DNA of 64,000 nucleotides from Nocardia rhizosphaerihabitans (GTDB lineage Bacteria > Actinomycetota > Actinomycetes > Mycobacteriales > Mycobacteriaceae), in assembly GCF_014646295.1 (NCBI RefSeq), contig NZ_BMNE01000002.1, positions 807,440 to 871,439 of the forward strand, in the 5' to 3' direction. The first letter of the stretch is position 1. Each line of letters begins with the position of its first letter. Both the position numbers and the translations under genes were made by a program. Of this stretch, positions 1 to 8,247 are shown one piece after another. The notes below the pieces were generated by a model. That model did not search any database. It had not been told where the DNA came from and worked only from the letters and a program-made list of their open reading frames with translations.

Positions 1-909
1 GGCCGTGTTCAGCGAGATCAGCTCGGTGGTGGTGAGTTTGGCCGACACCGCGTCGAGCACCGCCACCGCTTTGTCGGTCTTCTTCGCGGCATTGAACAGC
101 GGCACCACATTCTGGGCCGCGAAATTGTGCTTGGGATCGGCGAGGACGACGAGGTTGTTCTGCGCGATCGCGGGGGAGGTGGTGAAGATATCGGCCGCGG
201 TGACCTGGCCTTCGACGAGTGCGCGCACCGTCGCGGGCCCGCCGCCGTCGGCGATCGGCACGAAATCGGCCTCGCCGATCTCGAGTCCGTAGATCTTCTT
301 CAGACCCGGCAGACCGCCGGGCCGCTGCGCGAATTCCGCGGGCGCGCCGAATGTCACGTCGGCCGAATGCGGGGCCAGATCGGCGATGCTGCGCAGGTTC
401 CACCGGTCCGCGGTCGCGCGGGTGACGACCACCGCGTCGGAATCCTGGCCGGGGGCGGGCGTCGCGATGGCCAGGTCGCTGCCGAGGGCGGCGGTCAGCG
501 CCGCGTTCACCTCGGGCTCCGCGGTGGCGGTGGCGTCGGAGTCCAGGTACTGCAGCAGGTTTCCGGTGTACTCCGGAATGAGCGAGATCGCGCACTGGCG
601 TAATGCTGGGATATAGGCCTCGCGACTGCCGATGTTGAACTTCGTGTCGACCTTGAAACCGTTGATCCGCAGGACCTCGGTGTAGATGTTGGCCACGGTC
701 TCGGACTCCGGGAAATTGGCCGAGCCGATGATCAGCGCGTCACTGGCGCAATCGCCCTTGGCGGCCAGCGGATCGGAGTTGCCGCACGCGGAGATGATCA
801 TGGCGGCGGCCAGCGCGACAGCGGCTGCCAGCACCCGGCCCGCCCGTGCCGCGAGGCGGCGCGCCGGGCGACGTTGTCCCTGCGAAGAGGAGGTGAACGC
901 GGTTTTCAC
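1..909 (-). CDS. ProX/OpuAC-like osmoprotectant-binding lipoprotein (partial, runs off the window start)
   Basis: This is a substrate-binding lipoprotein of a glycine betaine/choline/carnitine-type ABC importer. The frame reads from a GTG at 909, with AAGGA about five bases upstream, to base 1 without a stop, so the C-terminus is missing. The N-terminus is Arg-rich, then hydrophobic, and ends in a good lipobox (ISAC), so the mature protein should be lipid-anchored outside the membrane. The mature part begins with a GSANFPES-type segment and contains IPEYTGNLLQYL, both typical of the ProX/OpuAC fold. The partner permease and ATPase would lie outside the window to the left. It is divergent from a weaker paralogue. 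The family call is confident; the actual ligand is inferred. Confidence 0.85.
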   Translation of the reverse strand, partial: MKTAFTSSSQGQRRPARRLAARAGRVLAAAVALAAAMIISACGNSDPLAAKGDCASDALIIGSANFPESETVANIYTEVLRINGFKVDTKFNIGSREAYIPALRQCAISLIPEYTGNLLQYLDSDATATAEPEVNAALTAALGSDLAIATPAPGQDSDAVVVTRATADRWNLRSIADLAPHSADVTFGAPAEFAQRPGGLPGLKKIYGLEIGEADFVPIADGGGPATVRALVEGQVTAADIFTTSPAIAQNNLVVLADPKHNFAAQNVVPLFNAAKKTDKAVAVLDAVSAKLTTTELISLNTA

Positions 910-948
910 TGGTGTCCTTCCGGCAAAGGCGGGCAGTGCGCTGTGCAT

Positions 949-964
949 GCGACCCGGGGGTCGC
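949..964. promoter_or_regulatory. Perfect palindrome between the divergent ProX-like genes
   Basis: GCGACCC and GGGTCGC form a perfect inverted repeat with a 2-base centre. It sits 40 bases upstream of the minus-strand ProX start and about 85 bases before the plus-strand one. The position suits an operator for one or both genes. The regulator is unknown. Confidence 0.4.
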
Positions 965-1047
965 AGGTACATTCTGGTTGGTAATACTGCCCGCGTCGCG
1001 CCGAATTGCGTGGGTTGACCGCAAATACAGGAAGTTGGTGTCGCGGG

Positions 1048-1923
1048 ATGGTGGCGGGATCGGTGCGCCGGACAGTCGCTGCGCTACTGGTCACTACCTG
1101 GTCTTTCGCCGCGGTTTCCTGTGCGGCCGAGCAGGCTCGGACGGTGGTCGCGGTTGGCGCGGATTCCTCGACCGAATCAGTTGTGCTCGCCGAGATCTAT
1201 TCGCAGGCGCTGGCGCGGACCGGTACCGATACCATTGTCGTCCGCGATTCGGCGTCCCCGACGGCTGATCTCGACGCGGGCCGGATCGCGGTGCTGCCCG
1301 ACCGCAACGGCGGACTGCTCGACCGCTGGAACCCGTCCGCGCAGGCGCGCACACCCGAGGCCGTGGTGGCCGCCGTCAATGCCTCGCTCCCACAGGGTCT
1401 GTCGGTCACCGACGCCGCCGACGGGACCGACCTGCGCGCCCGGCTGCTGGTCACCGAGGAGTTCGCGAGCCGCGACGGCGTGCGCGCGGTCGCCGCGCTC
1501 GTCCCGCGCTGCGGCGAACTCGCCGCCGGTTACGCCGAGCTCCCCGGACTCGCCGGGGGCGCGCCGTCACCTGGCATGATCTCCGGCTGCGCCTTCGCCA
1601 CGACTACGCGCTACCCCGATCCGCAGGCGCTGCGAAAAGCATTGCAGGACGGGGAGATCCAGGTGGGAATCGTCAACGGACCACCGGCCGGCGCGGACTC
1701 GGCGGGCCTCGTAGTCCTCGACGACCCGAAATTCGCCCTGCGTGCCCAGAACCTGCTCGCCGTCTACCGCTCCGGCATCTTCGACCGCGCTCAGCTGAAG
1801 AAACTCAACTACGTCGCCGGCGAACTCACCACCGAGGGCCTGGTCGACCTCGTGCGCCAGGTCGACGCGGGCACCGACCCCGCCGCCGCCGCCCGTACCT
1901 GGCTCGACGCCCACGGACTCTAG
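1048..1923 (+). CDS. Divergent ProX-like substrate-binding lipoprotein, second copy
   Basis: A 291-residue exported protein with a hydrophobic leader ending at AVSC, a usable but imperfect lipobox. The body has the layout of a type II periplasmic binding protein and shares late features with the adjacent ProX-like gene: LVVLDDPKFALRAQNLL here matches LVVLADPKHNFAAQNVV there. The GSxxFPES start and the IPEY segment of the neighbour are not preserved. It may therefore bind another ligand or have lost transport function. I chose the ATG at 1048 because it gives a normal signal peptide; a GTG at 1006 would add 14 residues. No permease or ATPase follows it. Confidence 0.7.
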   Translation: MVAGSVRRTVAALLVTTWSFAAVSCAAEQARTVVAVGADSSTESVVLAEIYSQALARTGTDTIVVRDSASPTADLDAGRIAVLPDRNGGLLDRWNPSAQARTPEAVVAAVNASLPQGLSVTDAADGTDLRARLLVTEEFASRDGVRAVAALVPRCGELAAGYAELPGLAGGAPSPGMISGCAFATTTRYPDPQALRKALQDGEIQVGIVNGPPAGADSAGLVVLDDPKFALRAQNLLAVYRSGIFDRAQLKKLNYVAGELTTEGLVDLVRQVDAGTDPAAAARTWLDAHGL

Positions 1924-2021
1924 CGGGTCGAGCTCAACACCCACGGTCTGTCGGATCCGGTAGCCGGGCGCACTCAGCGCGTCGGCCTGCAACACTCTTG
2001 CCAGCCTCTGTTCCGCTCCGT

Positions 2022-2039
2022 ATATTCCTACTGGAATAT
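2022..2039. promoter_or_regulatory. Candidate PadR operator
   Basis: ATATTCC and GGAATAT form a perfect 7-base inverted repeat around TACT. It is the most AT-rich patch upstream of the PadR gene and begins about 68 bases before the chosen start. PadR proteins usually repress themselves and the adjacent exporter through such palindromes. The assignment is inferred from position. Confidence 0.5.
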
Positions 2040-2089
2040 TTGGTGTGGAACAGATCCCGCGCGGGGGCGTGGGAGTGGAGGTGAGCGTT

Positions 2090-2713
2090 GTGGGGCAGCC
2101 GGGGCGCAATGCGATGACGCCGTTGGCGATCGCGGTGCTCGCGCTACTCGACGAGCGACCCATGCATCCGTACGAGATGTATCAGCTGCTGATCGCGCGG
2201 CGGGAAGACCTGCTGGTCAAGGTGCGGCCGGGGTCGTTGTATCACGCGGTGGCGCGGCTGGTGGCGGATGAGATGGTGCTGGCCGAAGGGACCGAGCGGG
2301 AGGGGAATCGGCCCGAGCGCACCATGTACCGGATCACCGATGCCGGGCGTGAGGCGCTGCGGGGGCGGATCGCCGAATTGCTGCGCACGCCGGTGCCGGA
2401 GTACCCGATCTTCCGGGTGGCGCTGGCCGAGGCGCACAACCTCCCGCGGGAACGGGTCGTCGCGTTGCTCGGTGAGCGTGTCGAACAGCAGGGCCAGGCG
2501 CTGGCCGATCTCGACGCGATGATCGAGTGGGCGCGGGTCAACGCGGTGCCGCGCCGGTACCGCGTCGTCCTGGAATACATGCGCGCGACGACCAAGGCCG
2601 ATCTCGACTGGATCCAGCAGTTCACCGCCGAACTCGACAGCGGCGCCGTCGAGTGGGAGCAGTTCGATCCGGTCACCGGCGAACGGCTCACCCTCGACCC
2701 GGCCCGTAGCTGA
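2090..2713 (+). CDS. PadR-family transcriptional regulator
   Basis: A 207-residue PadR regulator. The N-terminal winged helix is clear: LAIAVLALLDERPMHPYEMY, then GSLYHAVARL, then an RTMYRITDAGREAL wing. The C-terminal part is the helical Vir-type dimerisation domain found in longer PadR members. The GTG at 2090 was chosen because GGAGG lies eight bases upstream; GTG codons at 2045 and 2081 and an ATG at 2114 are alternatives. The gene is followed after 24 bases by a DHA2 exporter on the same strand, so the pair is probably an operon in which PadR senses a toxic substrate and derepresses efflux. Confidence 0.88.
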   Translation: MGQPGRNAMTPLAIAVLALLDERPMHPYEMYQLLIARREDLLVKVRPGSLYHAVARLVADEMVLAEGTEREGNRPERTMYRITDAGREALRGRIAELLRTPVPEYPIFRVALAEAHNLPRERVVALLGERVEQQGQALADLDAMIEWARVNAVPRRYRVVLEYMRATTKADLDWIQQFTAELDSGAVEWEQFDPVTGERLTLDPARS

Positions 2714-2737
2714 CCTCTTCCGATAGGAACGAATTCG

Positions 2738-4213
2738 ATGACCACCCAACGTAATCCGTGGCTGGCGCTGTTCGCGCTGGTGGTCGGGTTCTTCATGATC
2801 CTGCTCGACATGACGATCGTGGCGGTCGCCAACCCGGCGATCATGGAAGAGCTCGACAGCGACATCTCCAATGTCATCTGGGTGACCAGCGCCTACCTGC
2901 TCACCTACGCGGTGCCGCTGCTGGTCACCGGCCGCCTCGGCGACAAGTACGGCCCCAAGAACATCTATCTGATCGGCCTGGCGATCTTCACCGGCGCCTC
3001 GCTGTGGTGCGGGTTGTCCGGCAGCATCGGCATGCTGATCGCCGCCAGGGCCGCCCAGGGCATCGGCGCCGCGCTGATGACACCGCAGACGATGGCCGTC
3101 ATCACCCGCACCTTCGCGCCGGACAAGCGTGGCGCCGCGATGGGCCTGTGGGGTGGTGTCGCCGGCCTCGCCACGCTGGTCGGCCCGATCCTGGGCGGTG
3201 TGCTGGTCGACAACCTCGGCTGGGAGTGGATCTTCTTCGTCAACGTGCCGGTCGGCATCATCGCGTTCGGCCTGGCCGTGTGGCTGGTGCCCGCGCTGCC
3301 GACCAACGACCACAAGTTCGACTTCGTCGGTGTCGCACTCAGCGGTATCGGCATGTCGGCGCTGGTCTTCGGCATCCAGGAAGGCAATGCGAACGACTGG
3401 TCGCCGCGGATCTGGCTGCTGATCGCGTTCGGCGCGCTCATGCTGGTGGCGTTCGTGGTCAACCAGGCCCGGAACCGGGGCGAGCCGCTGGTGCCGATGA
3501 GCCTGTTCCGCGACCGCAACTTCTCGCTGTCGAACACGGCGATCGCCGCGATGGGCGCCGCGGTCACCTCGATGATGGTGCCCTCGTACTTCTACCTGCA
3601 GGCGGTGCGGGAGATGTCGCCGACGGTCTCGGCGCTGGTCTTCGCGCCGATGGCGATCGTCACCGGCGTCACCGCGCCGTTCGTCGGCAAGTTCTCGGAC
3701 CGGCTGCCGCCGCGGCTGGTGCCGACCATCGGCTTCACGCTGTTCGCCGGCTCGGTGTTCGCCTTCGCCGTGTTGATGACACCGGATTCGCCGATCATCC
3801 TGTTCCTGATCGCGGCCGGAATCGCGGGCTTCGCCAACGCGTGCATCTGGGCGCCGCTGGCCTCGACCGCCACGCACAACCTGCCGGTCGCCCAGGCCGG
3901 TGCGGGCGCCGGTGTCTACAACACCACCCGCCAAGTGGGCTCGGTACTCGGCAGCGCCGCGATCAGCGCGTTGATCGCCGCCCGCCTGACCGCCAACGGC
4001 CTCGACGGTGGCGGCCCCGTCGGTGAGGGTGCGGCCACCGGCCCGCTCCCACCCCAGATCCTCGACGAGTTCAGCACCTCGCTGGCCCAGTCGATGCTGC
4101 TCCCCGCCGCCATCCTGCTCATCGGCGTCATCGCCTCGGCCCTGTTCGTCGGCCACGGCAAATCCGGCGCAGGCCGGTCACCCGAACCGGCGAAAGCCGA
4201 CGCGAGCGCCTGA
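2738..4213 (+). CDS. DHA2-family (EmrB/QacA-type) multidrug MFS exporter
   Basis: A 491-residue membrane protein of the 14-helix drug:proton antiporter family. Visible marks are LDMTIVAVANPAI at the end of helix 1 (motif D1 region), GRLGDKYGPKN in the first cytoplasmic loop (motif A) and GPILGGVLVD in helix 5 (motif C, the antiporter signature). The length is normal for DHA2. It lies 24 bases after a PadR regulator and is probably co-transcribed with it. A clear paralogue lies at 6695-8179, so the pair arose by local duplication. Substrate is unknown. Confidence 0.88.
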   Translation: MTTQRNPWLALFALVVGFFMILLDMTIVAVANPAIMEELDSDISNVIWVTSAYLLTYAVPLLVTGRLGDKYGPKNIYLIGLAIFTGASLWCGLSGSIGMLIAARAAQGIGAALMTPQTMAVITRTFAPDKRGAAMGLWGGVAGLATLVGPILGGVLVDNLGWEWIFFVNVPVGIIAFGLAVWLVPALPTNDHKFDFVGVALSGIGMSALVFGIQEGNANDWSPRIWLLIAFGALMLVAFVVNQARNRGEPLVPMSLFRDRNFSLSNTAIAAMGAAVTSMMVPSYFYLQAVREMSPTVSALVFAPMAIVTGVTAPFVGKFSDRLPPRLVPTIGFTLFAGSVFAFAVLMTPDSPIILFLIAAGIAGFANACIWAPLASTATHNLPVAQAGAGAGVYNTTRQVGSVLGSAAISALIAARLTANGLDGGGPVGEGAATGPLPPQILDEFSTSLAQSMLLPAAILLIGVIASALFVGHGKSGAGRSPEPAKADASA

Positions 4214-4246
4214 CAGCACCTCCCGTCCCCGCTCCGCAAGCCGGGG

Positions 4247-5773
4247 TCAGGCGACCTGGATGGTCAGGGTGGGGTAGCCGGTGGCGCCGTCGGGGATGAC
4301 GTCCTGCTGGAGCGCTGTCTGTGGGGTGCCGGTGCTGTCGGTGGTGCGGGCGCGGATGGTGTGCTGGCCGGGGGTGGCGTCCCAGTCGTAGACCCACTGG
4401 CGCCAGGTGTCGATGGAGACCTCGGTGGACAGGCGGGCGGGTTGCCAGTCGCCGTTGTCGATCTGGACTTCGACGGCGGTGACGCCGCGGTGCTGGGCCC
4501 ACGCGACACCGGCGATCGTGGTGCGGCCCTGGGGAATTCGGCCGCGGCCGCGTGGGGTGTCGATGCGGGTGCCGGTTTTGATCGGGCCCTGCGCCGACCA
4601 GCCGCGGCGGGTCCAGTAGGCGGTGGCCTTGTCGAAGCGGGTGACCTCGAGTTCGGTGACCCATTTCGTGGCCGAGACATAGCCGTACAGGCCGGGCACC
4701 ACCAGCCGTGCCGGATAGCCGTGCTGGAGTGGAAGCGGTTCGCCGTTCATGCCGATCGCCAGCAGCGCGTCGCGGCCGTCGGTGAGGGCCGCCAGTGGTG
4801 TGCCCGCGGTCCAGCCGTCTTTGCTGGTCGAGAGCACCATGTCGGCGTCGGGCAGGGGGCCCGCCTCGGCGAGCAGTTCGTCGAGCCGGTAGCCGAGCCA
4901 GCGGGCATTGCCGATCAGGTCGCCGTTGATCGGGTTGGACACGCAGGCCAGCGTCACCAGCTTTTCGACCGGCGTGCGGCGCGCGAGATCGTCCCAGCTG
5001 AGGGTGATTTCGCGGTCGACCATGCCGTGGATGCGCAGCGACCACGAGTCTGTGGACACCTGGGGAACGATCAGCGCGGTGTCGATCCGGTAGAACTCGC
5101 TGTTCGAGGTGAGATAGGGGGTCAGGCCGGGAACCCGCAGATCGGCGTCCGGCGGCAGGCCGGGCAGTGGGGTCGCGGGCCCCGGCAGTTCGACGGTCGC
5201 CCGCTCGGTCGACACATCGGTGCGCGCCCCGCCCAGCAGGCGCCCGGCCAGCCCGGCGCCGACGGCGAACACGCCGGCGGCCGCGATCCCGCCGAGCACC
5301 CGTCGCCGCCCCGTGCTCGCCTGGCCGGTTTCGTCCTCACCGGCATCGGACTGGTCGGCGTCGATCCGCCGGGTCAACCCGCGCAACGCGAGAATCCCCG
5401 CGGCGGTACCGATCAGCGCGGGCAGCGCCCCACTGAATCCACCGACCCGGCCCGCCCCGACGACGGCCGCGAGCACCCCGAAGACGCCGAAGGTGATCGA
5501 CCCGATCGGCCTGCTGACGCGCTCGAGCGCCCCGGCCAGACCAGCGATCACCACCGCCACCACGCCCATGCACACGAACAACACGGCCTTGTCGTTCGTC
5601 CCGAAGGTCTGGATCGCCCATTCCCGGATCCCGTCCGGCGTGTGATCGACGACGGTAGCCCCGAGCGCGTACGCGGGCGCACTGCTCGCACCGGTGAACA
5701 CCGCCACCAGTTCGGCCACACCGAGGACCAGTGCGGCAGCCACGATCCCGGCCACCACCCGCAACAACGCCAT
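4247..5773 (-). CDS. Membrane-anchored molybdopterin-dependent oxidoreductase (sulfite oxidase/YedY superfamily)
   Basis: A 508-residue protein with four or five hydrophobic helices in the first 180 residues, then an external molybdopterin domain. The segment LVTLACVSNPINGD contains the conserved molybdenum-ligand cysteine, Cys277 by my count. The C-terminal part (after about residue 390, GRTTIAGVAWAQ) matches the immunoglobulin-like dimerisation domain of sulfite oxidases. A GRRR stretch just before the last N-terminal helix resembles a Tat signal, which suits export of a folded cofactor protein. The electron acceptor and substrate are not evident. It is convergent with the first DHA2 gene. 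Confidence 0.82.
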   Translation of the reverse strand: MALLRVVAGIVAAALVLGVAELVAVFTGASSAPAYALGATVVDHTPDGIREWAIQTFGTNDKAVLFVCMGVVAVVIAGLAGALERVSRPIGSITFGVFGVLAAVVGAGRVGGFSGALPALIGTAAGILALRGLTRRIDADQSDAGEDETGQASTGRRRVLGGIAAAGVFAVGAGLAGRLLGGARTDVSTERATVELPGPATPLPGLPPDADLRVPGLTPYLTSNSEFYRIDTALIVPQVSTDSWSLRIHGMVDREITLSWDDLARRTPVEKLVTLACVSNPINGDLIGNARWLGYRLDELLAEAGPLPDADMVLSTSKDGWTAGTPLAALTDGRDALLAIGMNGEPLPLQHGYPARLVVPGLYGYVSATKWVTELEVTRFDKATAYWTRRGWSAQGPIKTGTRIDTPRGRGRIPQGRTTIAGVAWAQHRGVTAVEVQIDNGDWQPARLSTEVSIDTWRQWVYDWDATPGQHTIRARTTDSTGTPQTALQQDVIPDGATGYPTLTIQVA

Positions 5774-5845
5774 GGGGCGAGCCTACTTCCGCCCGCGGTG
5801 ACCGATTCGTGACGGCCGAACGCCTGCGGAAGGACAGCCCTGAAA

Positions 5846-5860
5846 ACTACACTGCGTAGT
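5846..5860. promoter_or_regulatory. ACTAC/GTAGT inverted repeat upstream of the small membrane protein
   Basis: ACTAC, five spacer bases, GTAGT. It lies 29 bases before the start of the membrane protein gene. The half-site resembles those of BlaI/MecI-type repressors, but no such regulator lies nearby, so this is only a candidate. Confidence 0.35.
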
Positions 5861-5888
5861 AGAGCTGATCCCTGCGGCAGGAGAACCC

Positions 5889-6317
5889 ATGCCCGAGACG
5901 ATTTCCCCCGAGACCACCCTGTGCATCGCGACGGCCGTCTTCGCCGTCGCCCTGCTCGTCCACGGCGCCGACCACCTACGGCGCGGAATGGATGTCACGT
6001 CGGCGTTGGTGAACGCCCTCGGCTCCCTGCAACTGCTGTTCGCGCTGTTCACCGTGTTCCTGGTGTTCCGCAGGCACCCGGCAGCGCCGCGGGCCGCTGT
6101 CCTGATCGGTTTCGCGAGCGCGATCGGCTTCACCGTCGTCCACCTGCTGCCCGACTGGTTCGGCCCGCTGAGCGACAGCTTCATCGCCGCCCCGCCCGAG
6201 AATCGCGTCACCGGCTTCTCCTGGTTCGCGGCCCTGTTCGAGATCACCGCCGACCTCGCCATCGCCTTCGCTGGTCTGCGGGTCCTGCGCGAGCGCTCGA
6301 CGGCCATTCCCGCCTGA
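5889..6317 (+). CDS. Small integral membrane protein, function unknown
   Basis: A 142-residue protein with four predicted membrane helices, near residues 12-28, 40-60, 70-88 and 110-130. A His-Gly-Ala-Asp-His segment (LLVHGADHLRRG) follows the first helix and another histidine sits in helix 3 (VVHLLPDWFG). I do not recognise the family. It is divergent from the molybdopterin oxidoreductase with 115 bases between them. The ATG at 5889 follows a purine-rich stretch (GCAGGAGAAC). Confidence 0.75.
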   Translation: MPETISPETTLCIATAVFAVALLVHGADHLRRGMDVTSALVNALGSLQLLFALFTVFLVFRRHPAAPRAAVLIGFASAIGFTVVHLLPDWFGPLSDSFIAAPPENRVTGFSWFAALFEITADLAIAFAGLRVLRERSTAIPA

Positions 6318-6423
6318 TCCGAGCCGGCGGGTCGCCCGTACTCCGGTGTCTGGGCGGTGACGGCGAAGTATGTTGCACGAGAAGATGATTCGTCGTTCTG
6401 GGTGAACCGTCGACCGGGAGGCG

Positions 6424-6440
6424 CGGATCACCGCGATCCG
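6424..6440. promoter_or_regulatory. CGGATC/GATCCG inverted repeat
   Basis: Perfect 6-base arms with a 5-base spacer (ACCGC), in the leader region of the second DHA2 exporter. The role is unproven. Confidence 0.3.
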
Positions 6441-6541
6441 TCGGCGGCATCAAAATACCGGCGACCGGTCGGTTTCTTCTGTTCATTCTTTTCTCACCGC
6501 TGGTGACGAATCGCGGTGCCGGTATGGGGACCGGGCGGATC

Positions 6542-6557
6542 GGTGACTCGGGTCACC
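6542..6557. promoter_or_regulatory. GGTGAC/GTCACC inverted repeat
   Basis: Perfect 6-base arms with a 4-base spacer, about 138 bases upstream of the exporter start. It could be an operator. The nearest regulator gene is the PadR at 2090, and this repeat does not resemble the palindrome there. Confidence 0.35.
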
Positions 6558-6694
6558 ACCCGGCTCGCGGCCGTACCCGCGGTGAGGTTCGCGCCACGCG
6601 GCCGTCGGTTCCGGATCACCCGGAATTCACTCTCCTGCGGAACCTTCGCCGCGTATCCGGATCTCCCCGGGCGCTGAGCAGAGGAACCGAAACC

Positions 6695-8179
6695 GTGACG
6701 TCCCAACGTAATCCGTGGTGGGCGCTGGCCGCGCTGATCGTCGGCTATTTCATGATCCTGATGGACATGACCATCGCCGCGGTCGCCAACCCGGCCATCA
6801 TGAGCGACCTGGACGCCGACGTCACCGAGGTCATCTGGGTCACCAGCGCCTATCTGCTCGGCTTCGCGGTCCCGCTGCTCGCCGCAGGCCGGCTCGGCGA
6901 CCGGGTCGGACCCAAGTACCTGTATCTCGCCGGCCTGACCGTGTTCACGCTGGCCTCGCTGTGGTGTGGCCTGTCCGGCACCGTCGACATGCTGATCGTG
7001 GCGCGCGGCGTCCAGGGCATCGGCGCCGCGCTGCTCGTCCCGCAGACGATGGCGGTGATCGCTCGCATCTTCCCGGCCGATCAGCGTGGTGCGGCGATGG
7101 GCGTCTGGGGCGGCGCGGCCGGGCTGGCGACCCTGGTCGGCCCGCTGCTCGGCGGAGTCCTGGTCGACAGCTTCGGCTGGCAGTGGATCTTCTTCCTGAA
7201 CATCCCCGTCGGCATCCTCGCGCTGGCGCTCGGCGCCTGGCTGCTGCCCGTCCTGCCGACCGGCATGCACCGCTTCGACCTGGTCGGGGTGCTGTTCAGC
7301 GGCATCGGCCTGTTCCTGCTGGTGTACGGCATCCAGGAGGGCGAGCATCAGCACTGGTCCGCCCAGGTGTGGCTGCTCATCGGCGGCGGACTGGTGACGA
7401 TGGTCGTGTTCGTCATCCACCAGGCGCAGGCCGACGGTGAGCCGCTGGTGCCGCTGAGTCTGTTCCGGGATCGCAATTTCGCGTTGTCGAGCCTGGCCGT
7501 CGCGGCGATGGGCGTCGGATTCAACGCGGCGATGGTGCCCGCCTACTTCTATTTCCAGGGGGTGCGCGGGCTCTCGCCGACCGCGGCGGCGCTGGTCCTC
7601 GCGCCGATGGCGCTGGGCACCGTGGTCTGCGCGCCGCCGGCAGGCCGCTTCGCCGCGCGGCTGCACCCGGCCGTCCTGCCCGGCGCCGGTTTCGCGCTGC
7701 TGGCGAGCGTCATCGGCGGACTGGCGCTGCTGGTGGCCGACCCGGATGCCCCGCTGGTGGTCTTCGCGGTGATCGCGGCCTTCGGCGGGGTGGCCAACGG
7801 CTGCATCTGGGCGCCGCTGCCCGCCATCGCCACCCGGAATCTGCCCGCGCATCAGTCCGGTGCCGGGTCCGGTGTCTACAGCACCACCCGCCAGCTGGGC
7901 GCGGTACTCGGCAGCGCGGCCATCGCCGCCCTGATCGCGGCGCGGCTGTCGGCGCACGGTTTCGACGGCGAGACCGAGGTGCACGGCGCGGTGACCGGCA
8001 CCGTGCCGCCCGCGCTGCGGGCTGCGTTCAGTGCCGCGATGAGCGAGTCGATGTACCTGCCCGGTCTCGCCCTGCTGGCCGGGGTGATCGCCTCGATGCT
8101 GTTCGTGCGCAACCGCCCGGAGCTACTGCCCGCGCCGGCCACCGTGCTCGACCGGGATGCCGAACTCGTCTCGCTGTGA
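6695..8179 (+). CDS. DHA2-family multidrug MFS exporter, second paralogue
   Basis: A 494-residue 14-helix drug:proton antiporter. It is similar along its whole length to the protein at 2738-4213: both begin T(T/S)QRNPW, share NPAIM, VIWVTSAYLL, GRLGD and GPxLGGVLVD, and end with a similar NTTRQxGxVLGSAAI-type helix. The GTG at 6695 was chosen because it aligns with the start of that paralogue and has GAGGAA upstream; a start at 6503 would add 64 residues that look non-coding. Unlike the first copy it has no adjacent regulator, only a long leader with two palindromes. Confidence 0.85.
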   Translation: MTSQRNPWWALAALIVGYFMILMDMTIAAVANPAIMSDLDADVTEVIWVTSAYLLGFAVPLLAAGRLGDRVGPKYLYLAGLTVFTLASLWCGLSGTVDMLIVARGVQGIGAALLVPQTMAVIARIFPADQRGAAMGVWGGAAGLATLVGPLLGGVLVDSFGWQWIFFLNIPVGILALALGAWLLPVLPTGMHRFDLVGVLFSGIGLFLLVYGIQEGEHQHWSAQVWLLIGGGLVTMVVFVIHQAQADGEPLVPLSLFRDRNFALSSLAVAAMGVGFNAAMVPAYFYFQGVRGLSPTAAALVLAPMALGTVVCAPPAGRFAARLHPAVLPGAGFALLASVIGGLALLVADPDAPLVVFAVIAAFGGVANGCIWAPLPAIATRNLPAHQSGAGSGVYSTTRQLGAVLGSAAIAALIAARLSAHGFDGETEVHGAVTGTVPPALRAAFSAAMSESMYLPGLALLAGVIASMLFVRNRPELLPAPATVLDRDAELVSL

Positions 8180-8189
8180 TCCGGGAACG

Positions 8190-8229
8190 CGAAACGGCCG
8201 GTCGCCCTGGAAGGCAACCGGCCGTTTCG
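8190..8229. terminator. Strong bidirectional terminator hairpin
   Basis: The arms CGAAACGGCCGGT and ACCGGCCGTTTCG pair perfectly. An inner GCC/GGC extends the stem past one mismatch, leaving a 6-base loop. It lies between the stops of the convergent exporter and acyl-CoA ligase genes, so it probably ends both transcripts. Confidence 0.85.
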
Positions 8230-8247
8230 GCGGTACTGATTACCCGA

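Larger units (their letters stand above)
6318..6694. other. 377-base non-coding stretch before the second DHA2 exporter
   Basis: I see no convincing gene here. It holds two inverted repeats, listed separately at 6424-6440 and 6542-6557, and a short AT-richer patch at about 6470-6500 that could hold a promoter. The reading frame of the exporter stays open upstream of its start, but that extension has no membrane-protein character. Confidence 0.6.

Noticed and set aside
2144..4156. A 670-codon open frame opposite the PadR and DHA2 genes
   Set aside because: Arg/Gly/Asp/His-rich antisense shadow of two recognisable genes.
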